From the NCBI GenBank assembly GCA_903927685.1, contig CAIYOB010000509.1:1-13392 (forward strand): a DNA stretch of 13,392 bases, read 5' to 3'. This stretch comes from an uncultured Planctomycetaceae bacterium (GTDB lineage Bacteria > Planctomycetota > Planctomycetia > Pirellulales > Pirellulaceae). Numbering within the stretch: position 1 is the stretch's first letter; each line of letters starts with the position of its first letter. Both the position numbers and the translations under genes were made by a program. Shown here one piece after another: positions 1 to 7,244 of this stretch. Under the pieces are notes generated by a model. The model was not told the origin of the DNA. It saw nothing but the letters and a program-made list of their open reading frames with translations, and did no database searches.

Positions 1-94
1 GCGGCTCGACCCCAGGCACCCAACCCCAACACTTCGCCTGGACAATGCACCACAAGCCCCGCGTCCCTGCGTATCCGCCGACTCGGCTCGGTGC

Positions 95-100
95 TAGAAT
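95..100 (+). promoter_or_regulatory. Possible extended -10 promoter element for the stress-protein gene
   Basis: TAGAAT lies at 95-100 and is preceded by TG one base upstream (TGcTAGAAT), matching the extended -10 form of a sigma-70 promoter. I see no convincing -35 hexamer about 17 bases further upstream, as is tolerated for extended -10 promoters. Transcription would begin near 106-108, giving a leader of about 76 bases before the ATG at 184. This is inferred from sequence alone. Confidence 0.4.
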
Positions 101-108
101 GGAGTGCG

Positions 109-126
109 GGAGAAGCACGGTTCTCC
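109..126 (+). promoter_or_regulatory. Perfect 6-bp inverted repeat at the predicted mRNA 5' end
   Basis: GGAGAA (109-114) and TTCTCC (121-126) are perfect reverse complements around a 6-base loop. They sit immediately downstream of the possible -10 element at 95-100. If transcription starts near 107 this would be a 5'-terminal hairpin, which could protect the transcript, or in DNA form a small operator. The stem is short and could be chance. Confidence 0.25.
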
Positions 127-170
127 GCCGGTAGGATAGCCCTTCGCGACGTGAAACACAGCTGTTGCCC

Positions 171-180
171 AAAGGAGGTG
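171..180 (+). promoter_or_regulatory. Strong Shine-Dalgarno site fixing the stress-protein start
   Basis: AAAGGAGGTG is an almost perfect complement to the 16S rRNA 3' tail and ends 3 bases before the ATG at 184. The reading frame is open upstream to the window edge, so this site decides the start at 184 over the upstream GTG at 91. Confidence 0.8.
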
Positions 181-183
181 TCT

Positions 184-612
184 ATGAGTTGGTTCCCCAA
201 ACGCACGGTCGTCGTCCCCGTGGACTTTTCCGATGATTCGCTGGCGGCCGCCGAGACCGCCCTGCAGTTGGTCGCCGAACCGTCCGGACTCCACCTGGTG
301 CATGTCCTGCCCGAAGCCGCGATGATGGATCCCGATCCGGTCTGGCTGGAAATCGACAATGCCAACCGCGCGGAGCGGACCACCGAGGCTCTGCAGCAGC
401 GGTTGCCGGCGGAAAAATTCGCCCAGGTCCCGATCGAGATCGAGTTCGGCGATCCGGGCTACCGCATCGCGGACTTTGCGCAACGCGTCGAGGCCGAGTT
501 GATCGTCATCCCTTCGCACGGGCGCACTGGCTTGGGCCGCATGCTGCTGGGGTCGGTCACCGAACGGGTCATCCGCCTGTCGCACTGTCCGGTGCTGGTG
601 CTGCGCAAGTGA
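184..612 (+). CDS. Universal stress protein (UspA family), single domain
   Basis: A 142-residue protein, the usual length for a one-domain Usp. These small cytoplasmic alpha/beta proteins bind ATP or AMP in many members and are typically induced by stress or growth arrest; no specific partner can be named here. The N-terminal strand carries VPVDFSDDS, with Asp14 at the usual nucleotide-contact position. The C-terminal phosphate loop is SHGRTGLGRMLLGS (residues 111-124), fitting G-x9-G-S (Gly113, Gly123, Ser124), followed by a final CPVLVLRK strand. The first Gly of the canonical G-x2-G-x9-G(S/T) motif is replaced by Pro110, so ATP binding is likely but not certain. The ATG at 184 is chosen over upstream in-frame codons because of the AAAGGAGGTG site just before it. 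A response regulator follows 58 bases downstream on the same strand, so co-transcription is possible. Confidence 0.92.
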   Translation: MSWFPKRTVVVPVDFSDDSLAAAETALQLVAEPSGLHLVHVLPEAAMMDPDPVWLEIDNANRAERTTEALQQRLPAEKFAQVPIEIEFGDPGYRIADFAQRVEAELIVIPSHGRTGLGRMLLGSVTERVIRLSHCPVLVLRK

Positions 613-670
613 TCCGCCGCTCCACCCCGCGGTTCCGGCCGCCGTTATTCTCGACGGGAGGAGGTCAGCC

Positions 671-1120
671 GTGAGCGGTCAGGTCATTGGACGCCCGATG
701 GAGATCCTGCTCGTCGAGGACGGGCTGTTGGATGCCCGGCTGGCGATCGTCGCGCTGAAGAGAAGCGGTTTGATTCATCGGTTGACGCTGCTGCGGGACG
801 GTGCGGAAGCCCTGGCGTTCCTGCACCGGGCCGGCAAGTTCGCCCGGGCCCCGCGGCCGGATCTGATCCTGCTCGATCTGCTGCTGCCCAAACTGAACGG
901 GTTTGAAGTGCTGGCGGACCTCCGTGCCGACGACACCCTGCGGGAGATCCCGGTCGTGATCCTGACCGCCGCCGACGACGAGGATTTTCCGGCCCGCGCC
1001 GAGTTGTATGACGTCGAGCATTTCATCCGCAAGCCGGTGAACTTTGGCAAGTTCCTGGAAACAGTGCGGAAGCTCCGCAGCTATTGGCATCAGGATTTGA
1101 CCTTGCCCTCGCTGGACTAG
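671..1120 (+). CDS. Single-domain response regulator, RcpA-like receiver
   Basis: A 149-residue CheY-like receiver with no output domain. The full active site is visible: acidic pair Glu16-Asp17 (ILLVEDGLLD), phosphoacceptor Asp69 (LILLDLLLP), Thr99 (VVILTA) and Lys121 (IRKPV). The spacing and the phrases RDGAEALAFLHRAG and GFEVLADLRADDTLREIPVVILT resemble the RcpA type, which usually takes phosphate from a phytochrome-like or other hybrid histidine kinase. No kinase is in the window, so the partner is unknown. The start is GTG at 671, supported by a GGGAGGAGGT run about 5 bases upstream; an in-frame ATG at 698 sits just before the first strand and is a weaker alternative. With no DNA-binding domain it most likely acts by protein contact. 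The next gene begins 6 bases after the stop, suggesting one transcript and coupled translation. Confidence 0.93.
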   Translation: MSGQVIGRPMEILLVEDGLLDARLAIVALKRSGLIHRLTLLRDGAEALAFLHRAGKFARAPRPDLILLDLLLPKLNGFEVLADLRADDTLREIPVVILTAADDEDFPARAELYDVEHFIRKPVNFGKFLETVRKLRSYWHQDLTLPSLD

Positions 1121-1126
1121 CCGCGC

Positions 1127-1912
1127 ATGTTGCGTCCCTTTCAACTGGCGTTGGTGCAGATGCATGTGGACGGCGGCCAGCCGGCGCGGAATCTGGCCCG
1201 CGCCGAAGGTCTGATTCGGACCGCCGCGGCGGACGGCGCGGAGTGCGTCCTGCTGCCGGAAGCGTTGGACGCCGGCTGGACGCATCCGGCCGCCCGAACC
1301 CTGGCTCAGCCCATCCCGGACGGCGAGCCGTGCCGGCGCCTGGCCGCCGCGGCGCGGCAGCACGGCGTGTACGTCTGCGCCGGTTTGACCGAACGGGACG
1401 GCGACCGCGTCTTCAATTCGGCAGTGCTGATCGATCGGCAGGGACAGGTCCTCGTCAAACACCGCAAGGTCAACGAGTTGGAGATCGGGCGCCCGTTCTA
1501 TGACCGCGGCGATCGCCTGAATGTCTGCCCGACGGAATTCGGGACGTGGGGCCTGATGATCTGCGCCGACGGCTTTGCCGACGGTCTGGTGCTGAGCCGC
1601 GCGCTCGGGCAACTGGGGGCGGAAGTGATTTTGTCGCCTTGCGCCTGGGCGGTCCCCGCCGACCACGACAACGCGGCGGAGCCCTACGGCGAGTTGTGGC
1701 GGCGTTCCTACATTCCCGTGGCCCGCGAGTTCGCGCTCTGGATCGCCGGCGCGAGCAACGTCGGCTGGCTGACCGCCGGCCCCTGGGCCGGCCGCCAGGC
1801 CATCGGCTGTTCCCTGGTGATTGGGCCCCGGGGCGAAGAAGTGCTGCAGGGGCCCTACGGCGTCACGGCGGAGACCATCCTGCGGGTCCGGGTCGCCCCC
1901 CTGGCAGCTTGA
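1127..1912 (+). CDS. Nitrilase-superfamily carbon-nitrogen hydrolase
   Basis: A 261-residue protein of normal single-domain length for this superfamily, which hydrolyses amides, nitriles or carbamoyl groups through a Glu-Lys-Cys triad. All three are present in proper context: Glu45 in [11 protein letters not shown], Lys114 in [10 protein letters not shown] and Cys146 in [12 protein letters not shown]. Later conserved blocks include [11 protein letters not shown] (166-176) and IAGASNVGW (206-214). The protein has no signal peptide and should be cytoplasmic. The branch (N-carbamoyl amidase, omega-amidase, NAD synthetase-like amidase or other) cannot be decided, so the substrate is unknown. The ATG at 1127 follows the response-regulator stop by 6 bases and has no good Shine-Dalgarno of its own, which points to translational coupling with that gene. 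A 122-base gap then separates it from glgB. Confidence 0.9.
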   Translation: MLRPFQLALVQMHVDGGQPARNLARAEGLIRTAAADGAECVLLPEALDAGWTHPAARTLAQPIPDGEPCRRLAAAARQHGVYVCAGLTERDGDRVFNSAVLIDRQGQVLVKHRKVNELEIGRPFYDRGDRLNVCPTEFGTWGLMICADGFADGLVLSRALGQLGAEVILSPCAWAVPADHDNAAEPYGELWRRSYIPVAREFALWIAGASNVGWLTAGPWAGRQAIGCSLVIGPRGEEVLQGPYGVTAETILRVRVAPLAA

Positions 1913-1959
1913 CAAAAGGGTCGTTGAGCGGGCGGGCGAAGGATGCGCGGCAGGTCGTC

Positions 1960-1989
1960 CGCCGGTACGCCTTGCGCCGGTACGGGTTG
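1960..1989 (+). repeat. Two-copy 15-bp tandem repeat upstream of glgB
   Basis: CGCCGGTACGCCTTG (1960-1974) is followed directly by CGCCGGTACGGGTTG (1975-1989), 13 of 15 positions identical. It lies in the 122-base gap before glgB, about 45 bases from the start codon. A repeated GGTACG core on a helical-turn-and-a-half spacing could be a protein-binding site, but no known operator is recognised and GC-rich DNA makes chance repeats common. Confidence 0.45.
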
Positions 1990-2034
1990 CGGATTTCGGT
2001 CCAACCATTCATCATAGGGGATTGGAGAACAACC

Positions 2035-3969
2035 ATGCAAGAACCGCAAAGACACCCCTGGCTCCTGTCCGACTTCGACCGCTACCTGCTCAATCAGGGC
2101 CAACATTGGCGGCTGTACCACAAACTCGGTGCCCAACTGCGCAAGGTGGACGGCCTGGAAGGCGTCAACTTTGCCGTCTGGGCCCCGAACGCGACCGAGG
2201 TCAGTGTCGTCGGCGACTTCAACGACTGGGACGGCCAGCGGCATCCGATGTACAAGCACATCCCCAGCGGTTTCTGGGAGGTGTTCATCCCCGGGCTGGG
2301 CGAGGGCGAGAAGTACAAGTACGTGGTCCGCAGCGGACACGAGACGTTTGAGAAATCCGACCCCATCGGGTTCGCCGCGGAGTGCCCACCCAAGACGGCC
2401 AGCATCGTCACCAACCTGGACCGCTATCGCTGGCACGACGCCGAGTGGATGACGCGGCGGCCGCAGGTGAACTGGCTGGAACAGCCGCTGTCGTTCTACG
2501 AAGTTCATTTGGGCAGCTGGCGCCGGCCCACCGAGGGACCGGGGCACTGGTTGAGTTACCGCGAACTGGCCCACCAGCTGGTGGACTACTGCCGCGAGCT
2601 GGGCTTTACCCACGTCGAATTGCTGCCGGTCAGCGAGCACCCCTTCACGGGCAGTTGGGGCTACCAGACGGTAGGCTATTTCGCGGCGACCGCCCGCTAC
2701 GGTTCGCCTCAGGACCTGATGTACTTCGTCGACCTGTGCCACCAGCACGGGATCGGTGTGATCCTGGACTGGGTGCCGGCGCATTTTCCCCGCGACGGTC
2801 ACGGCCTGGTCAATTTCGACGGGACGGCGCTGTACGAACACGCCGATCCGCGGCAGGGCGAACACCGCGACTGGGGCACGAAGATTTTCAATTACGGCCG
2901 GCACGAAGTCAGCAACTTCCTGATTTCTAACGCCCTGTTCTGGCTGGACAAGTTCCATATCGACGGACTGCGGGTCGACGCCGTCGCGTCGCTGCTGTAC
3001 CTGGACTACAGCCGGCCCGAAGGCGAGTGGATTCCGAATGAATTCGGGGGCCGCGAGAATCTGGCGGCGATCGAGTTCTTGAAGGAATTCAACAAGCAGT
3101 CCCATGTGCAGTTTCCGGGGGTGCTGACGATCGCCGAAGAATCGACCGCCTGGCCGAGCGTGTCGCGGCCGACGTACGTGGGCGGGCTGGGGTTCAGCCT
3201 GAAATGGAACATGGGTTGGATGAACGACACGCGGCGGTACCTGCAGCACGATCCCATCCATCGCAGCTACCACCACAACGACATCACGTTCAGCCTGCTG
3301 TACGCCTTTCACGAAAACTTCGTCCTGCCGCTTTCGCACGACGAAGTGGTCCACGGCAAACGTTCGCTGCTGAACCAAATGCCCGGCGACTGGTGGCAGA
3401 AGTTCGCCAACTTGCGGCTGCTGTACAGCTATATGTGGACGCATCCCGGCAAGAAGCTGGTGTTTATGGGCGGCGAGTGGGGCCAGTGGCACGAATGGGA
3501 TTGCGACGGCAATCTGCAATGGGACCTGCTCGAACTGCCCACCCACCGCGGCGTCCAGAAATGCCTGGCCGACTTGAATCGCCTGCTGCAGACCGAGCCG
3601 GCGTTGTTCGAGTACGACTTTCAGGGACGTGGTTTCGAGTGGATCGATTGCCACAACCACCAGGAGAGCACGCTGGCCTATCTGCGCCGGGGCAAAGACC
3701 CGCACGATTTCATCGTCGTCTGCCTGAACTTTACGCCGTCACCCCGCCTGCAGCATCGCATCGGCGTGCCGGAAGGCGGCTGGTACGCGGAAGTGTTCAA
3801 CAGCGATTCCACGCATTACGGCGGCAGCAACCTGGGCAATTTCCCGGGCCGGCTCGCGGAGCCGATCAAGTGCCACGGTCGTCCGTATTCGATCGAAGTC
3901 GCCCTGCCGCCGCTGGCTGCCGTGATCTTCAAGCCGCAACCGGCCGCGGCTCCCAGTCCGCCAGCCTGA
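2035..3969 (+). CDS. glgB: 1,4-alpha-glucan branching enzyme (glycogen branching, GH13)
   Basis: A 644-residue cytoplasmic enzyme that cuts an alpha-1,4-glucan chain and rejoins it as an alpha-1,6 branch during glycogen synthesis. An N-terminal carbohydrate-binding/Early-set domain (about 30-115) contains NFAVWAPNA and GDFNDW (60-65). The GH13 barrel begins near residue 153 ([10 protein letters not shown]) and has all conserved regions: DWVPAHF (245-251), GLRVDAVAS with nucleophile Asp315, IAEEST with acid/base Glu368, and [10 protein letters not shown] with Asp436. Spacing between these residues (53 and 68) equals that of E. coli GlgB Asp405/Glu458/Asp526, with a constant offset of 90. The protein is therefore the shorter form lacking the extra N-terminal domain, not a truncation. 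A C-terminal all-beta domain ends in a short Pro/Ala tail. The start at 2035 is preceded by TTGGAGAACAACC. No glgA, glgC, glgP or glgX is nearby, so the gene looks isolated from its pathway. Confidence 0.97.
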   Translation: MQEPQRHPWLLSDFDRYLLNQGQHWRLYHKLGAQLRKVDGLEGVNFAVWAPNATEVSVVGDFNDWDGQRHPMYKHIPSGFWEVFIPGLGEGEKYKYVVRSGHETFEKSDPIGFAAECPPKTASIVTNLDRYRWHDAEWMTRRPQVNWLEQPLSFYEVHLGSWRRPTEGPGHWLSYRELAHQLVDYCRELGFTHVELLPVSEHPFTGSWGYQTVGYFAATARYGSPQDLMYFVDLCHQHGIGVILDWVPAHFPRDGHGLVNFDGTALYEHADPRQGEHRDWGTKIFNYGRHEVSNFLISNALFWLDKFHIDGLRVDAVASLLYLDYSRPEGEWIPNEFGGRENLAAIEFLKEFNKQSHVQFPGVLTIAEESTAWPSVSRPTYVGGLGFSLKWNMGWMNDTRRYLQHDPIHRSYHHNDITFSLLYAFHENFVLPLSHDEVVHGKRSLLNQMPGDWWQKFANLRLLYSYMWTHPGKKLVFMGGEWGQWHEWDCDGNLQWDLLELPTHRGVQKCLADLNRLLQTEPALFEYDFQGRGFEWIDCHNHQESTLAYLRRGKDPHDFIVVCLNFTPSPRLQHRIGVPEGGWYAEVFNSDSTHYGGSNLGNFPGRLAEPIKCHGRPYSIEVALPPLAAVIFKPQPAAAPSPPA

Positions 3970-4048
3970 GACGGGTGGCCCGGGTCGAGGGCCGCGAACC
4001 CCCGGAATCTCAGCGCTCACGAAATAACTTCCCCAATTCGGCTTGGCG

Positions 4049-4507
4049 TTAAACGCACGCGTCCTCTTCGATCTCGAACAGCGTGTTCAGCTTGAACCGG
4101 GAAAAGATCTCTCGGATGACGGGATTCAGTCCGCACAGGCGTAGTGTGCCTCCCGCGGCGCGGAGCCGTTTGTTCAAGAGAACGAGCATGGCGACCAGCG
4201 CGCTGTTGACGATATCCAAAGCGGACAGGTCCACCGTCACCTGCGGCTCGTGGTACGAGCGAAACAGGGTCCGCGTCAGGCAGTCGATGTCGTCCAGCGA
4301 GGGCGTGCGTCCTGCCAGCACTTCCAGGATGATCGAATCGCTGTGGTCGCGCTGAAAGCACCAGAGCGCCGAGCCGCAATGCGGACAGTCGGGGTCAACG
4401 CAGAACGCGGGATGATACGGCAGCACTTCGCCGCATACGCAACAGCGGAAATCGCTTCCGTTGCCTTCCTCGATTGCCAGCGTGGCTTCAGGGGCGTGTA
4501 GCACCAT
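4049..4507 (-). CDS. Zinc-ribbon plus STAS-domain protein (anti-sigma-factor-antagonist-like)
   Basis: A 152-residue cytoplasmic protein in two parts. Residues 20-50 form a probable zinc ribbon: Cys22/Cys25 (CCVCGE) and Cys41/Cys44 (DCPHCG), with further Cys at 23, 36 and 50. Residues 58-148 are a STAS fold: VTVDLSALDIVNSALVAML, then KRLRAAGGTLRLCGL and the end FSRFKLNTLFEIEED. STAS proteins of the SpoIIAA type bind anti-sigma kinases and switch by phosphorylation of a Ser. Here the expected D-S-S-G stretch reads V-N-S-A-L; Ser102 is present but the usual phosphoacceptor position appears to be Ala103, so phospho-control is doubtful. The ATG at 4507 is chosen because GGGAGGAACTCTC precedes it; an upstream extension to 4561 lacks such a site. 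The gene converges on glgB with 79 bases between stops. No kinase or sigma factor is adjacent. Confidence 0.86.
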   Translation of the reverse strand: MVLHAPEATLAIEEGNGSDFRCCVCGEVLPYHPAFCVDPDCPHCGSALWCFQRDHSDSIILEVLAGRTPSLDDIDCLTRTLFRSYHEPQVTVDLSALDIVNSALVAMLVLLNKRLRAAGGTLRLCGLNPVIREIFSRFKLNTLFEIEEDACV

Positions 4508-4584
4508 GAGAGTTCCTCCCCTACGTGCCCATACAGTAGCAGATCGGCCTCCAAGCCACAATACGAACCTGCCCCGTCTTCTCT

Positions 4585-4593
4585 ATCTTACCA
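4585..4593 (-). promoter_or_regulatory. Possible extended -10 promoter for the zinc-ribbon/STAS gene
   Basis: Read on the - strand, TGGTAAGAT matches an extended -10 element (TGnTAAGAT, hexamer at 4590-4585). No clear -35 hexamer is seen. It would give a leader of about 70 bases before the ATG at 4507, and it lies inside the divergent intergenic region. Confidence 0.4.
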
Positions 4594-4671
4594 TAAACGG
4601 CGTGTTTTGGCGCCGATGGAAAGCAGGGAATCCTTGGCTGGGCCTGGATCGGAGGGTGGCAGATCCGGATG

Positions 4672-4707
4672 TGTCAACGAGTTGCCCTCTGTCAACGAGT
4701 TGCCCTC
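4672..4707 (+). repeat. Perfect 18-bp tandem duplication
   Basis: TGTCAACGAGTTGCCCTC occurs twice back to back, at 4672-4689 and 4690-4707, with no mismatch. It lies in the intergenic region between the divergent zinc-ribbon/STAS and O-antigen-ligase-like genes. The second copy runs directly into the probable dispersed repeat at 4704-4723, so it is probably a local slippage duplication at the edge of that element. Confidence 0.85.
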
Positions 4708-4723
4708 GCTGACGCTTCGGGTT
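4704..4723 (+). repeat. Probable planctomycete dispersed intergenic repeat
   Basis: CCTCGCTGACGCTTCGGGTT lies in non-coding DNA. On the reverse strand this stretch translates to NPKRQRG and on the forward strand to SLTLRVTI, peptides I recall from many spurious small ORFs annotated in planctomycete genomes. That recall, not a search, is the basis for calling it a dispersed element. It occurs only once in this window, and the true element boundaries cannot be set from here. Confidence 0.5.
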
Positions 4724-4796
4724 ACCATTGCGCCGCTGTCGCAGAATCCCCGGCTCCTGAACGGTGGCAGCCGGGCAGTCGAACCGAGGAGACCCT

Positions 4797-7160
4797 ATGG
4801 CAAAACGCGAAGCCGGCAAGGCGAGGACGCCCATCCGTCCGCCGCTCCGGCCAGAAGCGGGCAGGACTCCGCCCGTTCTCTCTGCGCTCGCTGTGGGCGG
4901 CCTGTCGGCAGTGTTGGTCTCCACCCCGCTGGTCCCCAGCGAAAGCACGGCGGAACTCGGCGTGGGCGTGAACTGGATCATGGTCGTGCTGATGCTCGCC
5001 GCCGGCTGGCTCGCGGCGGTGTCGCTGCAAGGCTGGGAGGCCGTTCGCTGGGATGCGGTCGATGCCCTGGCGGGACTGCTCGTGGTCCTGGTAGCCGTCA
5101 GCGCCTTGGTCATGGGTGGGTACGGCTGTGCGCGGGCGACGATCAACATGGCCTGGCAATGGATCGCACTGGGAGTCTTCTGTCTGTTGGCACGGCAGTG
5201 CCTGCGAGCGGCGGCCGCTCAGCGAGCGGCCACTTCCGTGATGATCGGGCTGGCGGTCTGCCTGGCGAGCGTTGCGTATTACCAGTACTTCTACAGCCTG
5301 CCACGGACGCGTGCCGAGTTTGCCCGCAACCCGGAGGCGATGCTCCGCGAGGCGGGTGTCGATCCGGCGCCCGGCTCGCCGGACCGCAAATTGTTCGAGG
5401 ATCGGCTGAACAGCACCGAGCCGTTGGGGACCTTTGCCCTGGCGAATTCCCTGGCCGGCTTTCTCGCCCCCTGGCTCGTCGTTGCCGCCGGGATCGGAAT
5501 CACGGCCTGGGCGGCGACGGGGCGAACCGGGCTGGGGCACGCGGACCCGCCCTCCGCCGTCGGGCAGGCGTCGGAGTTGGCGAAACGAGCGGGCCGGGTG
5601 GCCCTGGCGGCCGCGGCGGCGGTCCTGGTCCTCGGTTTCTGCCTGTTGCTGACCAAGAGCCGCTCGGCACTGTTGGCGGTCGGCCTGGGCAGCGGCCTGT
5701 TGGCCGCATCGCGGTGGCCGGTACGCCGCTGGCTCACCTGGCGGATCATCGCGGGCGCGGCCCTGGCCCTGGGATTGCTGGCTGCGGCCGTGTTGGCGGG
5801 AGCCTGGGACCGGCTGGTGTTCACCGAGACGCCCAAATCCCTGCTGTACCGGTTTCAGTATTGGCAGGCGACGGCCGCCATGATCGCCGACTGCCCGTGG
5901 TTCGGTTGTGGACCGGGGAACTTTCAACAGTACTACACGGCCTACAAGCTGCCGGAAGCCAGCGAATCGATCGCGGATCCCCATAACCTGTTCTTTGAAG
6001 TCGCCGCGACCGCCGGCCTGCCGGCGTTGCTGACGTTCCTCGTCCTGTTGGCCCTCGTCGCCTGGCATGGACGGCGGCGGCACGCATTCGGGGCGGAGCA
6101 TGGCGGCACGGACGTCCAGCCACCGTCCGGACAGCAAAATCCGTCCACTCTGGACGTGCCTGGCGATTTGCCGCCCGACGCGAGCGAGACGCGGATCCAG
6201 ATCCGGGGGCTTTACCTGGGCGCGTTGGCGGGTGTGGCCATCGGCAGCTGGACGGGGTTTGTCTTCGGCATGTCGCCGGAACCCGTCTTGTTTCTGCTGG
6301 GCCTGCCGGCTGCCGCCGCAACCATCGCCGCGTTGCACCCTTGGGCCAAGGCAGGCTCAATGCCGTCGGCGGTGCCCGCGATTGCGCTGCTGGTGCTGAC
6401 AGTCAACCTGTTGGCCGCGGGCGGGATCGGCTTTGCGGGGGTCGCGCCCAGTTGGTGGCTGCTGCTGGCCCTCGTCAGCAGCGCGGCGTCCGCGTCCCCG
6501 CCAGTGCGTCGCCTGGGGAGGATCGCAGCGAGCGTTCTGGCGGCGACAGCGGGACTGCTGGTCCTCGGCGCGTTCCTCACGATGTACTCGCCCGTACTGC
6601 GTTGCCGGGCGAAACTGGACGAGGGCCTGGCGTTGACGCGAGGGCAGCGGCTGAACGAAGCGGAAGCCGCGTTTCTGGAGGCTACGGCGGCCGACGGCTA
6701 CTCGGCGGAACCGTGGACCAACTTGGCGGGACTTTACCACCAAGCGGCCCTCGACAATCGCGATGCGGATTCCTTGTCCCGTTTCGAGTTGGCTGTGGCC
6801 CAATCGCTGCGGCGAGCCGCGCACTCCCCGGGATTGTACAAACAGCTGGGCGACTGGCGGCTGGCATTGTTCGCCCGCTGGGGAGAACGCCGCCATTTGA
6901 ACGAGGCCCTGGACGCCTACGCTCATTGGGTTAGACTCTATCCCAATCACGCCTTGGGCCACGCCCAGTTGGCCTGGTGTCATCACCTGGCCGGCAACCC
7001 AACGGCGGCTGGCGGTGAAGCCACCGAGGCGTTGCGATTGGACAGCCTCAATCCCCATCGCGAGAAAAAGCTTGACCGGGTAAGACTTTACGATCCGGTG
7101 GGCGACTCCGCAGGCCAGCGGGAAAATGCCGAACAAACCACCCGGCGATTGCGTAATTAA
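4797..7160 (+). CDS. O-antigen ligase/polymerase-like membrane protein with C-terminal TPR domain
   Basis: A 787-residue inner-membrane protein. The first 600 residues hold about a dozen hydrophobic segments (for example 25-45, 95-115, 210-235, 260-305, 395-430 and 475-515), typical of the O-antigen ligase/Wzy polymerase superfamily, which joins or transfers glycan chains from lipid carriers on the periplasmic side. Family marks are TKSRSALLA with Arg289, the CPWFGCGPGNF stretch (about 365-375), and DPHNLFFEVAATAGL with His396, the conserved periplasmic His/Arg pair expected for catalysis. Residues from about 600 carry tetratricopeptide-like repeats (EAEAAFLEATA, EPWTNLAGLYHQA, HALGHAQLAWCHHLAG), probably a protein-binding tail. 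The ATG at 4797 is chosen over an upstream GTG at 4764 because GAGGAGACCCT precedes it. The substrate is unknown and no glycosyltransferases are nearby. A DUF1573 gene follows after 84 bases, suggesting an envelope-related operon. Confidence 0.88.
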   Translation: MAKREAGKARTPIRPPLRPEAGRTPPVLSALAVGGLSAVLVSTPLVPSESTAELGVGVNWIMVVLMLAAGWLAAVSLQGWEAVRWDAVDALAGLLVVLVAVSALVMGGYGCARATINMAWQWIALGVFCLLARQCLRAAAAQRAATSVMIGLAVCLASVAYYQYFYSLPRTRAEFARNPEAMLREAGVDPAPGSPDRKLFEDRLNSTEPLGTFALANSLAGFLAPWLVVAAGIGITAWAATGRTGLGHADPPSAVGQASELAKRAGRVALAAAAAVLVLGFCLLLTKSRSALLAVGLGSGLLAASRWPVRRWLTWRIIAGAALALGLLAAAVLAGAWDRLVFTETPKSLLYRFQYWQATAAMIADCPWFGCGPGNFQQYYTAYKLPEASESIADPHNLFFEVAATAGLPALLTFLVLLALVAWHGRRRHAFGAEHGGTDVQPPSGQQNPSTLDVPGDLPPDASETRIQIRGLYLGALAGVAIGSWTGFVFGMSPEPVLFLLGLPAAAATIAALHPWAKAGSMPSAVPAIALLVLTVNLLAAGGIGFAGVAPSWWLLLALVSSAASASPPVRRLGRIAASVLAATAGLLVLGAFLTMYSPVLRCRAKLDEGLALTRGQRLNEAEAAFLEATAADGYSAEPWTNLAGLYHQAALDNRDADSLSRFELAVAQSLRRAAHSPGLYKQLGDWRLALFARWGERRHLNEALDAYAHWVRLYPNHALGHAQLAWCHHLAGNPTAAGGEATEALRLDSLNPHREKKLDRVRLYDPVGDSAGQRENAEQTTRRLRN

Positions 7161-7244
7161 TAGCACCCGTTGATGGTTCACTTCGGCATCGCCCAGGGCC
7201 ACGCATCCCAGCAGCAACACGCGAATAGTGCACAGAGACCTCCG

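Noticed and set aside
12..41. CCAGGC/GCCTGG inverted repeat as a terminator of an upstream gene
   Set aside because: A 6-bp stem with an 18-base loop and no T run; too weak to call.
1..183. Upstream extension of the stress protein, or the end of a preceding gene
   Set aside because: The frame is open to the left edge, but its translation has no conserved feature and the ribosome site at 171-180 fixes the start at 184.
1855..3705. 616-codon open frame on the - strand opposite the hydrolase and glgB
   Set aside because: It lies antisense to glgB, whose catalytic motifs are all intact; the Gln/Val/Arg-rich composition is that of a mirror frame in GC-rich DNA.
3977..3993. GGCCC/GGGCC hairpin between glgB and the convergent STAS gene as a terminator
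   Set aside because: Only a 5-bp stem with no T tract on either strand; GC-rich DNA makes such stems common.
4722..6338. 538-codon open frame on the - strand
   Set aside because: Antisense to the ligase-like membrane protein; Arg/Gln/Gly-rich, with no recognisable domain.
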